DNA of 64,000 bases, taken from positions 1 through 64,000 of the forward strand of contig NZ_CP118246.1 in assembly GCF_028816455.1 (NCBI RefSeq), read 5' to 3'. The notes below the pieces were generated by a model, which saw only the letters and a list, made by a program, of their open reading frames with translations, ran no database searches and was not told where the DNA came from. Positions within the stretch are counted from its first letter, which is position 1. Every line of letters begins with the position of its first letter. Shown piece after piece: positions 48,229-59,266 of this stretch. The stretch comes from Devosia algicola. GTDB lineage: Bacteria; Pseudomonadota; Alphaproteobacteria; Rhizobiales; Devosiaceae. The translations under genes were made by a program, and so were the position numbers.

Positions 48229-48834
48229 CTAGCGGGCTTCTTCAAACAGCTGCTCGACATGTTCCCAGTTGACCAGATTGTCGAACCAGGCCTCGAGATA
48301 TTTCGGGCGCGCATTGCGGTAATCGATATAATAGGAGTGCTCCCACACATCGACGCCGAGCAGCGGCTTGCCGCCATGAACCAGCGGGCTTTCGCCATTG
48401 GCGGTCTTGGACACTTCGAGCTTGCCGTTCTTGAGCGACAGCCAGGCCCAGCCTGAACCGAACTGGGTCGTGCCCGCAGCAATGAAATCGGTACGGAACT
48501 TGTCAAAACCGCCAAGATCGGAATCAATGGCTGCCTGCAGCGCGCCGGGCAATTTCTTGCCACCGCCATTGGGCTTCATCCAGTTCCAGAAGTGGGTGTG
48601 GTTGTAATGCTGGCCGGCATTGTTGAACAGGCCGGCATTCTTGCCAAAGCTTTCCTTGACGATGTCTTCGAGCGCCAGCACTTCAAGACCCGAACCCTCC
48701 AGCAGCTTTTCGCCGTTGGTTACATAGGCCTGATGATGCTTGTCATGGTGAAACTCAAGCGTTTCGGCCGACATGTAGGGGCCCAGCGCATCATAGGCGT
48801 AGGGCAATGCGGGCAAAGTAAACTTGGTGGACAT
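48229..48834 (-). CDS. sodB: Iron/manganese superoxide dismutase
   Basis: 201 residues. Metal ligands lie in LEFHHDKHHQAYV, NHTHFWNWM and DVWEHSYYIDYRNARP. The GTTQFGSGWAWL segment is more typical of iron enzymes, but cambialistic or manganese use cannot be excluded. Cytoplasmic (no signal peptide). Single-gene transcript with its own terminator. Confidence 0.94.
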   Translation of the reverse strand: MSTKFTLPALPYAYDALGPYMSAETLEFHHDKHHQAYVTNGEKLLEGSGLEVLALEDIVKESFGKNAGLFNNAGQHYNHTHFWNWMKPNGGGKKLPGALQAAIDSDLGGFDKFRTDFIAAGTTQFGSGWAWLSLKNGKLEVSKTANGESPLVHGGKPLLGVDVWEHSYYIDYRNARPKYLEAWFDNLVNWEHVEQLFEEAR

Positions 48835-48934
48835 AATAGCCTCCGGTTGTTGAAAATCTTGACGCTGAACGCGCGGGTGGTCGCTTTGATATAGGCGGTT
48901 TGTGACGCGGCAACAATTGTTTAGGCGAGAATGA

Positions 48935-51014
48935 TCATTCCAATCCAGCCGCCTTTAGCGCAAAGGCGTAACTCATGGCGGTTTCCTTGATGCGGTCAAA
49001 CCGGCCCGACGCGCCCCCATGGCCCGCGCCCATGTTGGTGCGCAGGTACAACGGTGCGTCGCCGGTCTTGGTTGCGCGCAATCTGGCCACCCATTTGGCT
49101 GGTTCCCAATAGGTGACCCTGGGATCGGTAAGCCCCGCCAATGCAAAGATTGGCGGGTAGTCCTGGGCGCTGACCTGCTCATAGGGCGCGTAGGCGGCAA
49201 TGCGGGCATAATCCTCGGGCGAAACCAGTGGGTTACCCCATTCGGGCCATTCGGGGGGCGTGAGCGGCAGGGTTTCATCGAGCATGGTATTGAGCACATC
49301 GACAAACGGCACCTGCGCCACAATGCCGCCCCAGAGGTCCGGCCGCAAATTGGCAATGGCGCCCATCAGCATGCCGCCGGCGGAACCGCCATGGGCAACG
49401 ATTCGGCCCTTGGCGGTATAATTTTGTTCGATCAGCATTTCGGCGGCGGCAATGAAATCGGTAAAACTGTTGGTCTTGTGTTCGCGTCGCCCTTTTGCGT
49501 ACCAGCCATAGCCCTTGTCCATGCCGCCACGAATATGGGCAATGGCATAGACCATGCCGCGATCAACCAGCGACAGCGCCGACACTGAAAAGGCCGCCGG
49601 CATCGCCATGCCATAGGCGCCATAGCCATAAAGCAGCGCCGGAGCGGTGCCATCGAGCTTTAGGCCCTTTTTGTAGAGCAATGTAACCGGCACTGTCTCG
49701 CCATCCGGGGCGGTGGCAAACAGGCGGCGGGTGACATAGTCGGCCGGATCGTGCCCCGAGGGCACTTCCTGCTCTTTGAGCAGGGTTCGCGCCCCGGTAT
49801 CGAGATCAACATCATAGGTGCGCGACGGCGTGGTGGGCGAGGAGTAAGTCAGGCGAAACACTGACGTATCGAACTCAAAGCCGACCGACATGCCAAGCGC
49901 ATAGGCTTCCTCTTCGAACCGGACTGTTTCCTCGCGATCAGTGCGCAGATCACGCACGACGATGCGGGGCAGCCCCTCAAAACGCTCGAGCCGCAGCAAA
50001 TGATTCTTGATCACAATGATGTCGAGGACCAGTACGCCCGGCACATAGGGTACCAGATCCACCCAGTTTTCAGCGGCAGGCGCATCGGCGGAGACGGTGA
50101 CGATCTTGAAATCCTCGGCCCCCTCGGCGTTGGTGCGAATGAACAGAGTGCCGCCGCGCTCATCGACCTCATATTCACGATCGGTCACCCGTGGGGCGAC
50201 CAGACGCGGTTCGCCACCGGCACGGGCGTCGACCAGCCAGCACTCAGACGTTTGATGGTCATGGGCATCGATGACGATGAATTTGTTGGAGAGCGTAATG
50301 CCGACGCCAACGAAAAACCCAGGGTCTTTTTCCTCAAAGATGATGGCATCGCTTGCCTGATCCGTGCCGATGACATGCAGGCGCACCCTGAACGGGCGGT
50401 GATTATCATCATATTCGGTATAATAGATCGCCGAGCTCGTCCGGCGCCCAGACATAAGCGCCAGCGGTGTTGGCGATGATTTCGGGACTGTCCTTGCCGG
50501 TCTCAAGATCGCGGATCACGATGTCGAAATATTCCGAGCCGCTGCGATCTGCTGCCCAGGCGAGGAATTTGTGGGACCGGTCATGCTCGGCCCCCGCAAA
50601 GCCGAAATAATCCTCGCCCGCCTCGACATTGCAATCGAGCAAAACGGTTTCAGGGCCGCCATCGCGGGCCGTGCGCACGATCTGGGGATATTGCTTGCCC
50701 TCGAGCATCCGCGAATTATAGGCGTAGGCACCGTCGGGGGTCGGCACGCCGCTATCATCTTCCTTTATCCGGCCACGGATTTCCTTGTAGATCGCCTCCT
50801 GCAGTTTTTCGGTTGGCGCGCCGAACTCGGCCTCGAAAAAATCGTTCTCGGCCTCGAGATAGGCGCGGATATCGGGCGCCAGGTTATCGGGTTGCTGCAT
50901 TACTTCCTGCCAGTTTTCAGCCCGCAGCCAATGATAGGGGTCATCGCGGGTAATGCCGTGAAAGGTGGCGTGATGGGCTTTTGTCGCGGCGACTGGGGGC
51001 AGGCGTTGGGGCAT
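48935..51014 (-). CDS. ptrB: Oligopeptidase B (prolyl oligopeptidase family S9A), frameshifted
   Basis: About 693 residues. An N-terminal beta-propeller (start MPQRLPPVAATKAHHATFHG, ITRDDPYHWLR) and a C-terminal hydrolase domain with the nucleophile in GGSAGGMLMG and the catalytic His probably in GAGHGGASGR. It cleaves peptides after basic residues. The first frame stops at 50409 after VWAPDE; the continuation SAIYYTEYDDNHRPFR is in another frame, consistent with one extra base at about 50431-50438 (GACGAGCTCGG). Start chosen at 51014; the frame is open to 51116. Confidence 0.88.
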
Positions 51015-51193
51015 GAAACCATCCCGGTAAATCGACGGACAGGTCGGGCCAGACCGTCTTGGTGGCAGAAACGAATGCAGATGTAAGCCGGTAAAACGCA
51101 GATTGCGAGGGGACAATGCCCCTTTAGGCTTGTTCGATAGCGCTCAATGGTTAGATTGACGCCCGTCCAGGCTCGCCAGAATCGGCAGCATGT

Positions 51194-53564
51194 TTGAGGA
51201 ATTTGCCGGATTTGGGATTGTCGCTTGATCTGAGTATTGTCCTGGTCGCCATAGCACCATTTCTCGCCGCCCTGGTGGCGCCGTGGGTGCTGCGCGGTAC
51301 CGGCCGCCATATCGGCTGGGTGATGGCGCTGGTGCCTGCCGCAATTTTCCTGTTCCTGACCCAGTTCATCGACCCGGTAATGCATGGCGAGACCATACGG
51401 GCCAGCATCGCCTGGATACCCAGCTTCAATCTGGCGCTGTCATTCTATATCGACGGGCTGAGCCTGACCTTTGCACTGACCATTTCGGGCATCGGTACGT
51501 TGATCGTGATCTATTCGGGCGCTTATGTATCGGGCCACGCCCATCACGGGCGTTTCATGAGCTTTTTGTTGGCCTTCATGGGCGCCATGCTCGGACTGGT
51601 TCTGTCCGACAATATGGTGGCGCTGTTCACCTTTTGGGAACTGACCGCGGTCACCTCGTTCCTGTTGATCGGCTTTGACCATACCCGCCAGGCGGCGCGC
51701 CGGGCTGCCATCCAGGCTATTGTTGTCACCAATATTGGCGGCCTGTCGCTGCTTTTCGGCGTTATCGTCCTGCATCACCTGACAGGGCAATGGGAGCCTG
51801 AGCGCCCTGCGCGAGTTGGGGGATACAGTGCGCGGGGCCGATCTGTACCCGCTGGCGCTGATCCTGATATTGGGCGCAGCCTTTACCAAGTCGGCCCAGT
51901 TTCCGTTTCATTTCTGGCTGCCCAACGCCATGGAAGCGCCAACCCCGGTCTCGGCATTTTTGCACTCGGCCACCATGGTGCAGGCTGGCGTATATCTTTT
52001 GGCGCGCATGACCCCGATGCTGGGCGAAACAGTGGCCTGGACCACGGTCTTGACGGTTTTCGGCAGCGTCACGCTATTGTGGGGCGGCATCGCGGCGCTG
52101 CGCCAGACCGACATGAAACAGATGCTGGCCCAGTCCACCATCGCCTCGCTCGGTCTTCTTGTGTTGTTGATCGGGGTGGGCAGCGAGGCCGCCATTTCCG
52201 GCATGGTGGTCTATTTCGTCGCCCACGCACTCTATAAGGCTGGCTTTTTCATGCTGGTCGGCGCCATCGATCATGGCACCGGTACCCGCGATATCACCGC
52301 CCTCGGCGGCCTGCGCACCAAGATGCCCCTGACCTTTATCGCCGCCCTGTTGGCCGCGCTTGCCATGGTTGGCCTGCCGCTGACCGTTGGCTACCTGGCC
52401 AAGGAAGAAATGTATATTGCCCTGGCCAACCCCGATTGGCGGCCAATAGTGTTGTTGCTAGTCGCTATTACCGGCAATGCGCTGCTGGCCGGAGTTGGCC
52501 TCGCCATCGCCATCAAACCGTTTTTCGGCCCGTTGCTCCCCACCCCCAAACATCCCCATGAAGGCGCGCCGGGATTGGTCGTCGGACCGCTGGTGCTGGG
52601 GGCACTGGGGGTCGGTATGGCGCTGGCAACCGACTGGTTCGGCCATACGGTGCTGGTGCCCACCGCCTCGGCGATCCTGCATGCTGAAGTCGAGTCGCAT
52701 TTGACACTGGTGCCCGATTTCACCGGCCTCATTCCATTCCTGTCGGCGCTGACCTGGGCGCTCGGGGCGCTGGTATTTTTCCAACTGGTGTCCATGCGCA
52801 GCGCCATACGCCGCCTGACCCAGCAATTGCCCAATGCCGACAGGGCTTTTGACGGGCTGATGTTTGGGCTGATCAGCTTTGCCGGTGCCATCACGCGGTT
52901 TTTCCACCACGGCCGTCTGGAACGCTATTTGCAGATGGTTTTTGTCGCACTGGCGCTGGCCATGGTGCTGCCACTGGCGCTTAATCATGGCTATGATGTG
53001 CTGCTGCCGTTCAGCGAATGGATCGCCCATCCGCTATTGCCCACCATGATGGCCTATGAATGGATAGTCTTGGGCATGGCCGTCCTCGGATTGGTCGCCC
53101 TCCTGGTCGCCCGCAACCGCCTGAGTTCGATCCTGGCGCTGGGTATTCAGGGCACCTCGATTGCCTTGATTTTTTTGCTGTTTGGCGCACCGGACCTCGC
53201 CTTTACCCAATTCATGGTCGAAATTCTCTCCGTGGTCATTCTGGCGCTGGTCATGACCCGTCTCAACCTGCGTGAACGTGACAATCGCCCCTTTGAAGAC
53301 ATTTTCCGCGACGGCTTTATCGCGCTGGTGTGCGGGGTCGGCGTGGCGCTGATGTTGATGGTTATCCTCACCGGCACACTGGATACGCGCCTGAGTGACT
53401 TCTTCACCGCCACCAGCCTGCCCGTGGCGCACGGCCGCAACATCGTCAATGTTATTCTGGTGGACTATCGCGGACTGGATACGTTGGGTGAAATATCGGT
53501 AGTCATGGCCGCCGGTATCGCCATTCTGGCGCTGATCCGCAGCCGGTCAAAGGGGCGGTCATGA
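51194..53564 (+). CDS. mrpA: Mrp antiporter subunit A (MnhA/MrpA), frameshifted
   Basis: Largest subunit of the Na+(K+)/H+ antiporter, about 790 residues, related to NuoL. Seen are FYIDGLSLTFALTISGIGTLI, FTFWELTAVTSFLLIGF, PFHFWLPNAMEAPTPVSAFLHSATMVQAGVYLLARM, and the C-terminal DUF4040/MrpB-like part (LNLRERDNRPFED). The frame breaks after TGQWE: one extra C in AGCCT at 51795-51799 explains it (continuation LSALRELGDTVRGADLYP). The start appears to be TTG at 51194; an ATG at 51190 is out of frame. Confidence 0.9.
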
Positions 53565-53986
53565 AAACTGTAATTTTCCGCACGATCGCCCCGTTTATCG
53601 TCGCCGTGATGATCGTCTTTGCCATCTATGTCAGCCTGCGCGGCCATAATGAGCCGGGCGGCGGCTTTATCGGCGGTCTGATCGCTGCCTCCTCCATGGC
53701 GGTGTTCGGCATGGCATCGGGCGTCGACGCGGTGCGCAAGGCGCTAAAATTCGATCCGCTGGGCTATGCCGGTTTTGGCGTATTCATTGCCGGGTTCTCC
53801 GGGCTCCTGTCGCTGTTTACCGGATCGCCTTTCCTGACCAGCATCTGGCTTTATCTGCCCGTGGGGCGCGACACCATTCCGTTCTCGACCCCGATGGTCT
53901 TTGATATCGGGGTGTTTTTCGTCGTGTTTGGCACACTGACCTCAGTGGCGCTGGCGCTGGAAGACGATGGGGGGGCAATCGGCTGA
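53561..53986 (+). CDS. mrpB: Mrp antiporter subunit B
   Basis: 141 residues, four membrane helices, with SLRGHNEPGGGFIGGLIAASS, the MnhB signature, at residues 27-47. It overlaps mrpA by 4 bp and abuts mrpC. Confidence 0.92.
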   Translation: MKTVIFRTIAPFIVAVMIVFAIYVSLRGHNEPGGGFIGGLIAASSMAVFGMASGVDAVRKALKFDPLGYAGFGVFIAGFSGLLSLFTGSPFLTSIWLYLPVGRDTIPFSTPMVFDIGVFFVVFGTLTSVALALEDDGGAIG

Positions 53987-54363
53987 TGGAATATATGATC
54001 GCGGCCCTCGTCGGCCTGTTTTTTGTGTTCGGCATTTATTTTCTGTTGTCGCGCTCGCTCATCCGCATGTTGCTGGGGGTAGTGGTGCTCTCAAACGGCG
54101 TCAATCTCCTGATCTTTACCGCCGGTCGCCTGATGCGGGCGATCGCGCCAATCGTGCCGGACGGGTTGGACCAACCCGAAACCGCCATCGCCAATCCCTT
54201 GCCGCAGGCATTGATCCTGACCGCCATCGTCATTGGCTTCGCCATGTTCTCGTTCCTGCTGGTGCTGGCCTATCGTGCCTACCAAACGCTGGACGCCGAT
54301 AACACCGACAATATGCGCGTCGCCGAGCCCCGAAACGGGCCGCAGCCGCCCTTGAGTTACTGA
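53986..54363 (+). CDS. mrpC: Mrp antiporter subunit C
   Basis: 125 residues, NuoK-like with three helices. Characteristic LIRMLLGVVVLSNGVNLLIF and DPLPQALILTAIVIGFA-like segment (ANPLPQALILTAIVIGFAM). It shares a base with the mrpB stop. Confidence 0.92.
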   Translation: MEYMIAALVGLFFVFGIYFLLSRSLIRMLLGVVVLSNGVNLLIFTAGRLMRAIAPIVPDGLDQPETAIANPLPQALILTAIVIGFAMFSFLLVLAYRAYQTLDADNTDNMRVAEPRNGPQPPLSY

Positions 54364-54365
54364 TC

Positions 54366-55988
54366 ATGGCCACCAGCGCACATCCCGCGACCGATTTGCC
54401 CCAGGCAATGATTTCAACCATGACCCCCGCCGGGGCATGGGTGATTGTGCTGCCGCTGGTATTGGCCCTGATGGGGGCGGCGCTGTTGCTGATGACGCGC
54501 CGGTCAAAGAATTATCACGCCGGCATTGCCATACTGATCGTTGGCGCCATTATCGCCTGCGATGGCGTGCTGTTGGCGGAGGTCCTGCAAAACGGTCCGG
54601 TCAGCATGACCATGGGCAAGTGGTTGCCCCCCTTCGGCATCAGCTTTACCGCCGACATTTTTGGCGCTGGTTTTGCCCTGACGGCAGCGCTGGTAACGCT
54701 GCTGCTGCTGGTCTATTCGCAGAGCGAACGCACAGCCGCCGATGGCGAGGACGGCTATTACGCACTGATATTGTTGTTGCTGGCCGGGGTCACTGGCTCG
54801 TTCCTGACCGGGGACCTGTTCAATCTCTATGTCTGGTTCGAAGTGATGCTGATCTCCTCGTTTGGCCTGATCGTCAATGGAGGCAGGGCGGTTCAACTCG
54901 ATGGCGCGCTGAAATATGGGTTCCTCAATTTCCTTGCCACCACGTTTTTCCTGCTGTCGCTCGGGCTGATCTATGGCCTGCTCGGCACCCTCAACATGGC
55001 CGATATCATCGGGGCGGCACCACACGCCAATGCGGCGGCTTTGGGGGGCGTGGCCACTCTGATGTTGCTCGCCTTCGGCATCAAGGCCGCGGCCTTTCCG
55101 CTCAATGCCTGGCTGCCAGCCTCCTATCACACGCCCCCCGCCGCCGTTTCGGCGCTGTTTGCAGGTCTTCTCACCAAGGTTGGCATTTACGCACTCTTGC
55201 GGGTGCTGGTGGTTCTGCTACCCGCCAGTCGGGACATGCTGGAGCCGGTGCTGACGATCATTGCCGTGCTGACACTGATCATTTCGCCGTTGGGCGCCAT
55301 CGCGGAAACCAATCTGCGCCGGGCAATGGGTTTTATTGTCATGGGCGGCATCGGGGTGGTCCTTGCCGGTATTGCCATACCGTCACAAAATGGCGTGGCC
55401 GGGTCGGGCATGTATATCGTGCACGCCATGCTGGTCATGACCGCGCTCTATCTGGTGGCGGGGCTGGTCGAAAAGGTCACCGGACAAACCGACAGCCGCA
55501 AGATGGGGGGCGTTTACGCCGCCAATTCGGTGGTGTCGACATTGTTCCTGCTGCTGGTTCTGGCCGCCGCCGGAGTGCCGCCATTCCTTGGCTTCTGGCC
55601 AAAACTGCTATTGTTGCAGGCTGGTCTCGATGCCGCCACCGGCACCGCAACAGGCATGCCACCCGACTTTTACGGCATCGGCATCATCGTGGCGCTGCTG
55701 CTTAACGCCTTCTTTACCCTGATCGCAGGAACCCGGCTTTGGGCCCATATCTTCTGGCGGGCCGGGGCAGAGGGGGAAACCTCCGAACATTCGCCGGTCC
55801 CGGTCGAACCCCTGAGCAATCGCAACAACCGTCTTGGCCTCTGGCCCTGCGTTGTGCTTGTCGCTGCCATCATGATCGCCGGACTGGCACCAAACTATCT
55901 TCTCGACGCGGCCCAGCGCGGCGCGGGTGACCTGATTGATCCGGCGCGCTATATTGCAGCGGTTGGCTTGGCGGGGAATTCACCATGA
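54366..55988 (+). CDS. mrpD: Mrp antiporter subunit D
   Basis: 540 residues, related to NuoM/N, with about fourteen helices. Landmarks are FNLYVWFEVMLISSFGLIV with the conserved Glu, and AFPLNAWLPASYHTPPAAVSALFAGLLTKVGIYALLRV with the trans-membrane Lys. It forms the proton/sodium path with MrpA. It overlaps mrpE by 4 bp. Confidence 0.93.
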   Translation: MATSAHPATDLPQAMISTMTPAGAWVIVLPLVLALMGAALLLMTRRSKNYHAGIAILIVGAIIACDGVLLAEVLQNGPVSMTMGKWLPPFGISFTADIFGAGFALTAALVTLLLLVYSQSERTAADGEDGYYALILLLLAGVTGSFLTGDLFNLYVWFEVMLISSFGLIVNGGRAVQLDGALKYGFLNFLATTFFLLSLGLIYGLLGTLNMADIIGAAPHANAAALGGVATLMLLAFGIKAAAFPLNAWLPASYHTPPAAVSALFAGLLTKVGIYALLRVLVVLLPASRDMLEPVLTIIAVLTLIISPLGAIAETNLRRAMGFIVMGGIGVVLAGIAIPSQNGVAGSGMYIVHAMLVMTALYLVAGLVEKVTGQTDSRKMGGVYAANSVVSTLFLLLVLAAAGVPPFLGFWPKLLLLQAGLDAATGTATGMPPDFYGIGIIVALLLNAFFTLIAGTRLWAHIFWRAGAEGETSEHSPVPVEPLSNRNNRLGLWPCVVLVAAIMIAGLAPNYLLDAAQRGAGDLIDPARYIAAVGLAGNSP

Positions 55989-56464
55989 GTCTCTTGCTAC
56001 TGATATTGGTGCTGGCGCTGATCTGGACCGCCGTATCCGGCGCCTTCAGCGGCCTTAACCTGGTTCTGGGCGTCACCATCGCCATGCTGGTGACCTTTGT
56101 GCTGCGCGACCGCGTCGCGCCGCCGGTGGCGATGCGTCGGCTGATGCGGATGTTCAGGCTCGCCCTGTTTTTCCTCAAGGAACTGGTGATCAGCACCTAT
56201 CGCGTCAGTATGCTGGCATTGTCGCCCGGCGTACATCGGCGGCTCAACCCGGCCATCATCGCCGTGCCGCTCAATGTTAAATCTGACGCGGAGATTACGC
56301 TTTTGGCCAATCTCATAACCCTGACCCCCGGCACGCTCAGTGTTGACGTCTCCGAGGATAGCACCGTGCTATTTGTTCATGTTCTGGTACTCGACGGGCG
56401 AGGCTGAACTGCTTGCCGATATTGCATCGGGCTTTGAAGCGCGAATCGCGGCGGTGTTCGCATG
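55985..56464 (+). CDS. mrpE: Mrp antiporter subunit E (frameshifted 3' end)
   Basis: About 159 residues. Visible are [73 protein letters not shown], typical of MnhE. The frame ends early at 56407; the expected tail ([20 protein letters not shown]) lies in another frame ending at 56464. Removing one base of AGGCT at 56401-56405, or of the GGG nearby, joins them and recreates the ATGA overlap with mrpF. Confidence 0.88.
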
Positions 56465-56755
56465 ACCGGGGTTACGCTGATCGCTTGGGCCAGCTTGATT
56501 GCGCTGATCATTTTGGGTGCCGCCATGGTGTTGGGCACGGTGCGAATCATCATCGGTCCCAGCCTGGGCGACCGGGTGCTGGCGCTCGACCTCTTGACCA
56601 ATACGGCGTTGGGATTTGTGGCAACCTTTGCCATCCGCACCGGTCTGATGCTCTATCTCGATATTGCCATCGCATTGGGGTTGCTGGGGTTTTTGGCAAC
56701 CTTGGCCTTTGCGCGCTACATGCTGACCCACGCCAAGCTGGAGCAGGAACCATGA
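56462..56755 (+). CDS. mrpF: Mrp antiporter subunit F
   Basis: 97 residues with three helices; [21 protein letters not shown] is the MnhF signature. It overlaps mrpE and mrpG by a few bases. Confidence 0.92.
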   Translation: MTGVTLIAWASLIALIILGAAMVLGTVRIIIGPSLGDRVLALDLLTNTALGFVATFAIRTGLMLYLDIAIALGLLGFLATLAFARYMLTHAKLEQEP

Positions 56756-57099
56756 TAGCGGATCTGTTTTACGGCGCCGCCGCGATTGTCATGGTTGTTG
56801 GCGCCCTGTTTGTCCTGCTCGCGGCCATCGGCCTCCTGCGGTTTCCCGATCTCTATACCCGCATGCACGCGGCCTCTATGGCCGGGAGCGTCGGTTGCGG
56901 GTTGATATTGCTCGCAGTTGCGTTGGTGTCATTCGAGCTGGCCGTCGCCGTTCGAGCAGTACTGGGAATCGGGTTCTTGCTGCTGACCACACCGGTGGCT
57001 GCACATCTATTGGCCCGCTCAAGTCTTCATTCCTCTAATGATGGCGGAGACGTTTGCGTAACAAATGAACTATCCTCCGAAATAAAGACACAATTGTAG
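56752..57099 (+). CDS. mrpG: Mrp antiporter subunit G
   Basis: 115 residues with three helices; [27 protein letters not shown] and [14 protein letters not shown] identify MnhG/PhaG. Last gene of the seven-gene antiporter operon. Confidence 0.92.
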   Translation: MIADLFYGAAAIVMVVGALFVLLAAIGLLRFPDLYTRMHAASMAGSVGCGLILLAVALVSFELAVAVRAVLGIGFLLLTTPVAAHLLARSSLHSSNDGGDVCVTNELSSEIKTQL

Positions 57100-57231
57100 G
57101 CTCATGCTTGCGCCTTAGTTACCCACAAATTTGCTTCTACCAGCTTGCAATAGCAATCGAAGCGAATTAAACCAAAAGTTCTGGTCGAGAATAAATTCGT
57201 CCGGCCAACAAACTCATTCACGAGGTTGAGA

Positions 57232-57654
57232 ATGTCTGATCCCGCAGCCGCGGCAAGTGGTTTTGAGAGCGATCTGATTGAGCTGAGCACAGATATCGTG
57301 TCGGCCTATGTAAGTCACAATGCGATGAGCCCGACCGATTTGCCAAAGCTCATTGGCGAAGTACATGCGGCTCTGCGCGCCCTGCAGAATAGCGAGGCGG
57401 CTGTTGTTGTTGAAGATCTCAAGCCTGCGGTCCCCGTACGCAAGTCGGTAGCGCCAGACTATATAATCTGCCTTGAAGACGGCAAGAAATTCAAGTCGCT
57501 CAAGCGCCATTTGCGCACGCACTATAATCTGTCCCCTGAAGAGTACCGCGAAAAGTGGGGCCTGCCGGCCGACTATCCCATGGTAGCGCCAAGCTATTCG
57601 GCCACACGCTCCAAGCTGGCCAAGGACAATGGTTTGGGCCGCAAGGCCGCCTGA
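57232..57654 (+). CDS. mucR: MucR/Ros-family zinc-finger transcriptional regulator
   Basis: 140 residues. The Ros-type zinc-finger/DNA-binding region is ICLEDGKKFKSLKRHLRTHYNLSPEEYREKWGLP at about residues 82-115. In Hyphomicrobiales MucR controls surface polysaccharide, motility and cell-cycle genes. The start at 57232 (MSDPAAAASG) has GAGGTTGAG just upstream; TTG at 57226 is less likely. It has an isolated position, as expected for an autoregulated gene. Confidence 0.93.
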   Translation: MSDPAAAASGFESDLIELSTDIVSAYVSHNAMSPTDLPKLIGEVHAALRALQNSEAAVVVEDLKPAVPVRKSVAPDYIICLEDGKKFKSLKRHLRTHYNLSPEEYREKWGLPADYPMVAPSYSATRSKLAKDNGLGRKAA

Positions 57655-57867
57655 TCTCAGAGGGAAATATGTTTGACGGGCGATCGTTCTAGCGAGCGGT
57701 CGCCCGTTTGCGTTATTGAACTGGCATGTGACCAGCATAGTGTCAGCAATGATGCCACACGGCCCGGTGGCATTGAACTAGCGCATCGGGAAATGCGGGA
57801 TCGGTCGAGAAAATCCACAACTCAATAGTGGCGACCGAAGGGACCAAAATGGGGGAGGAAGCGTCCA

Positions 57868-58773
57868 TTGGCGCGCGACAACAGCGTCTTCAAGGACATC
57901 TATAATCACTGTCTGGACCTGATCGGGCGGACAGCAAACTGTGCAAACTTGCCCTCAGAAACCGAATTGGCGCGGCAACTCAGTGCCAGTCGCACCACGA
58001 TTCGCGCCGTCCTCGAACGGCTGAATGCTGTGGGTTTGATAAGATGGCACGGCCGCAACAAGCTGATCATGCGGCAGCCGACGCCCGACGATTATTTTTC
58101 CGACGCGGAAACCCAATCTACCAGCGAAAAGATTGAGTTCCAGTTCATGGAATTCATCCTTGGCGGTGACCTGCGACCCGGCGACATTTTTCGCGAATCG
58201 GAATTGGCGCGTGAATTTGGAGTTGGCACGCCGGCCATTCGCGAGTTCCTGATAAAATTCTCACGTTTCGGTCTGATCGCCAAGGAGCCCAATCGACATT
58301 GGATCCTCAATGGTTTCACGCTCGACTTCGCCGAGGAACTGTTTTTCGTGCGCGAAAGCCTCGAAATGCGAGCCTTTGACGATTTTATGGCCAGGTGTGG
58401 CGCTGAAGAATTGACGGCACTGCAGCTATTGGCAACGGCGCACGAGGCGTTATGTGCCAATATTGATCGCGACTATGCGCAATTCTCGCGCCTTGACGAC
58501 GAGTTTCACGAGACATTTTTGGTGAGATCGAGAAACCGGTTCGTTGCCGATTTCTTTGAAATGGTGTCAATGATTTTCCACTTTCACTATCGTTGGGACA
58601 AACAGAGTGAAAAGGCGCGGAATCATGTGGCAGCTGAGGAGCATTTGGCTGTCCTGCAGGCGATTCTGGTCGGTGATGCGAGGGCGGCGCGCGCCGCGTT
58701 TCAGGCCCATTTGAAATCGGCGCACCTGTCGCTGCTGACCTCGGTTGCCTGGGCAGACGACGACACGTCCTGA
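57868..58773 (+). CDS. GntR/FCD regulator with two winged-helix domains
   Basis: 301 residues. The start is TTG at 57868 with a strong GGGGGAGGA upstream. The first GntR-like HTH is about residues 1-70 (LPSETELARQLSASRTTIRAVLERLNAVGLI); the second is about 85-155 (GDIFRESELAREFGVGTPAIREFLIKFSRFGLI); the FCD-like ligand domain fills the remainder (LFFVRESLEMRAF, DDEFHETFLV, HHxxx-like AAEEHLAVLQAI). Usual FadR-type proteins have a single HTH. Ligand unknown; an organic acid is typical for the FCD class. Confidence 0.82.
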   Translation: MARDNSVFKDIYNHCLDLIGRTANCANLPSETELARQLSASRTTIRAVLERLNAVGLIRWHGRNKLIMRQPTPDDYFSDAETQSTSEKIEFQFMEFILGGDLRPGDIFRESELAREFGVGTPAIREFLIKFSRFGLIAKEPNRHWILNGFTLDFAEELFFVRESLEMRAFDDFMARCGAEELTALQLLATAHEALCANIDRDYAQFSRLDDEFHETFLVRSRNRFVADFFEMVSMIFHFHYRWDKQSEKARNHVAAEEHLAVLQAILVGDARAARAAFQAHLKSAHLSLLTSVAWADDDTS

Positions 58774-58870
58774 ATTTTCATCAAGCACGGACTTTGTGCA
58801 ACTTATCCCCGCCATCCCACCTCTGATCCATGATATAGGAATTAATTCCTTGTATGGATAGAGGCACATC

Positions 58871-59266
58871 ATGCATGTCACCGGGCCTATTGCAACGACC
58901 CCGAAACGGGGTCGGGCCGTTGCCGATAGTTATGTCGAAGACGCCGCCAGCCTGGCGGTTATAAAACTGGTTTCAAGAGAAAAAAACGTTGCCGCGCGGC
59001 TTTTGACTCATCCCTCGCGCTGCCGTCGGAATACCGCGCAGGCGCGCCAACTTGCCATGTATCTGGTACATGTCTCGCTGGGCCGCAGCCTGACCGAAGT
59101 GGGGCGGGTTTTTGGTCGGGATAGGACTACAGTCTCCTATGCCTGCGCCCTGATCGAGGATGGCCGCGACGATGCCCGCTTTGACGCCGCCGTCGGCCAG
59201 TTGGAACTGCAGATCGAAGAAAATCTGCTGCAGTATGAGCAGGAGGGTGGTCATGGCCCGCGCTGA
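58871..59266 (+). CDS. DnaA C-terminal-domain-like HTH protein
   Basis: 131 residues. The region RQLAMYLVHVSLGRSLTEVGRVFGRDRTTVSYACALIEDGRDD matches domain IV of DnaA (the DnaA-box-binding helix-turn-helix), without the AAA+ part. The C-terminus is coiled-coil-like (QLELQIEENLLQYEQE). It overlaps the DUF6456 gene by 14 bp, a pairing typical of rhizobia. Confidence 0.85.
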   Translation: MHVTGPIATTPKRGRAVADSYVEDAASLAVIKLVSREKNVAARLLTHPSRCRRNTAQARQLAMYLVHVSLGRSLTEVGRVFGRDRTTVSYACALIEDGRDDARFDAAVGQLELQIEENLLQYEQEGGHGPR

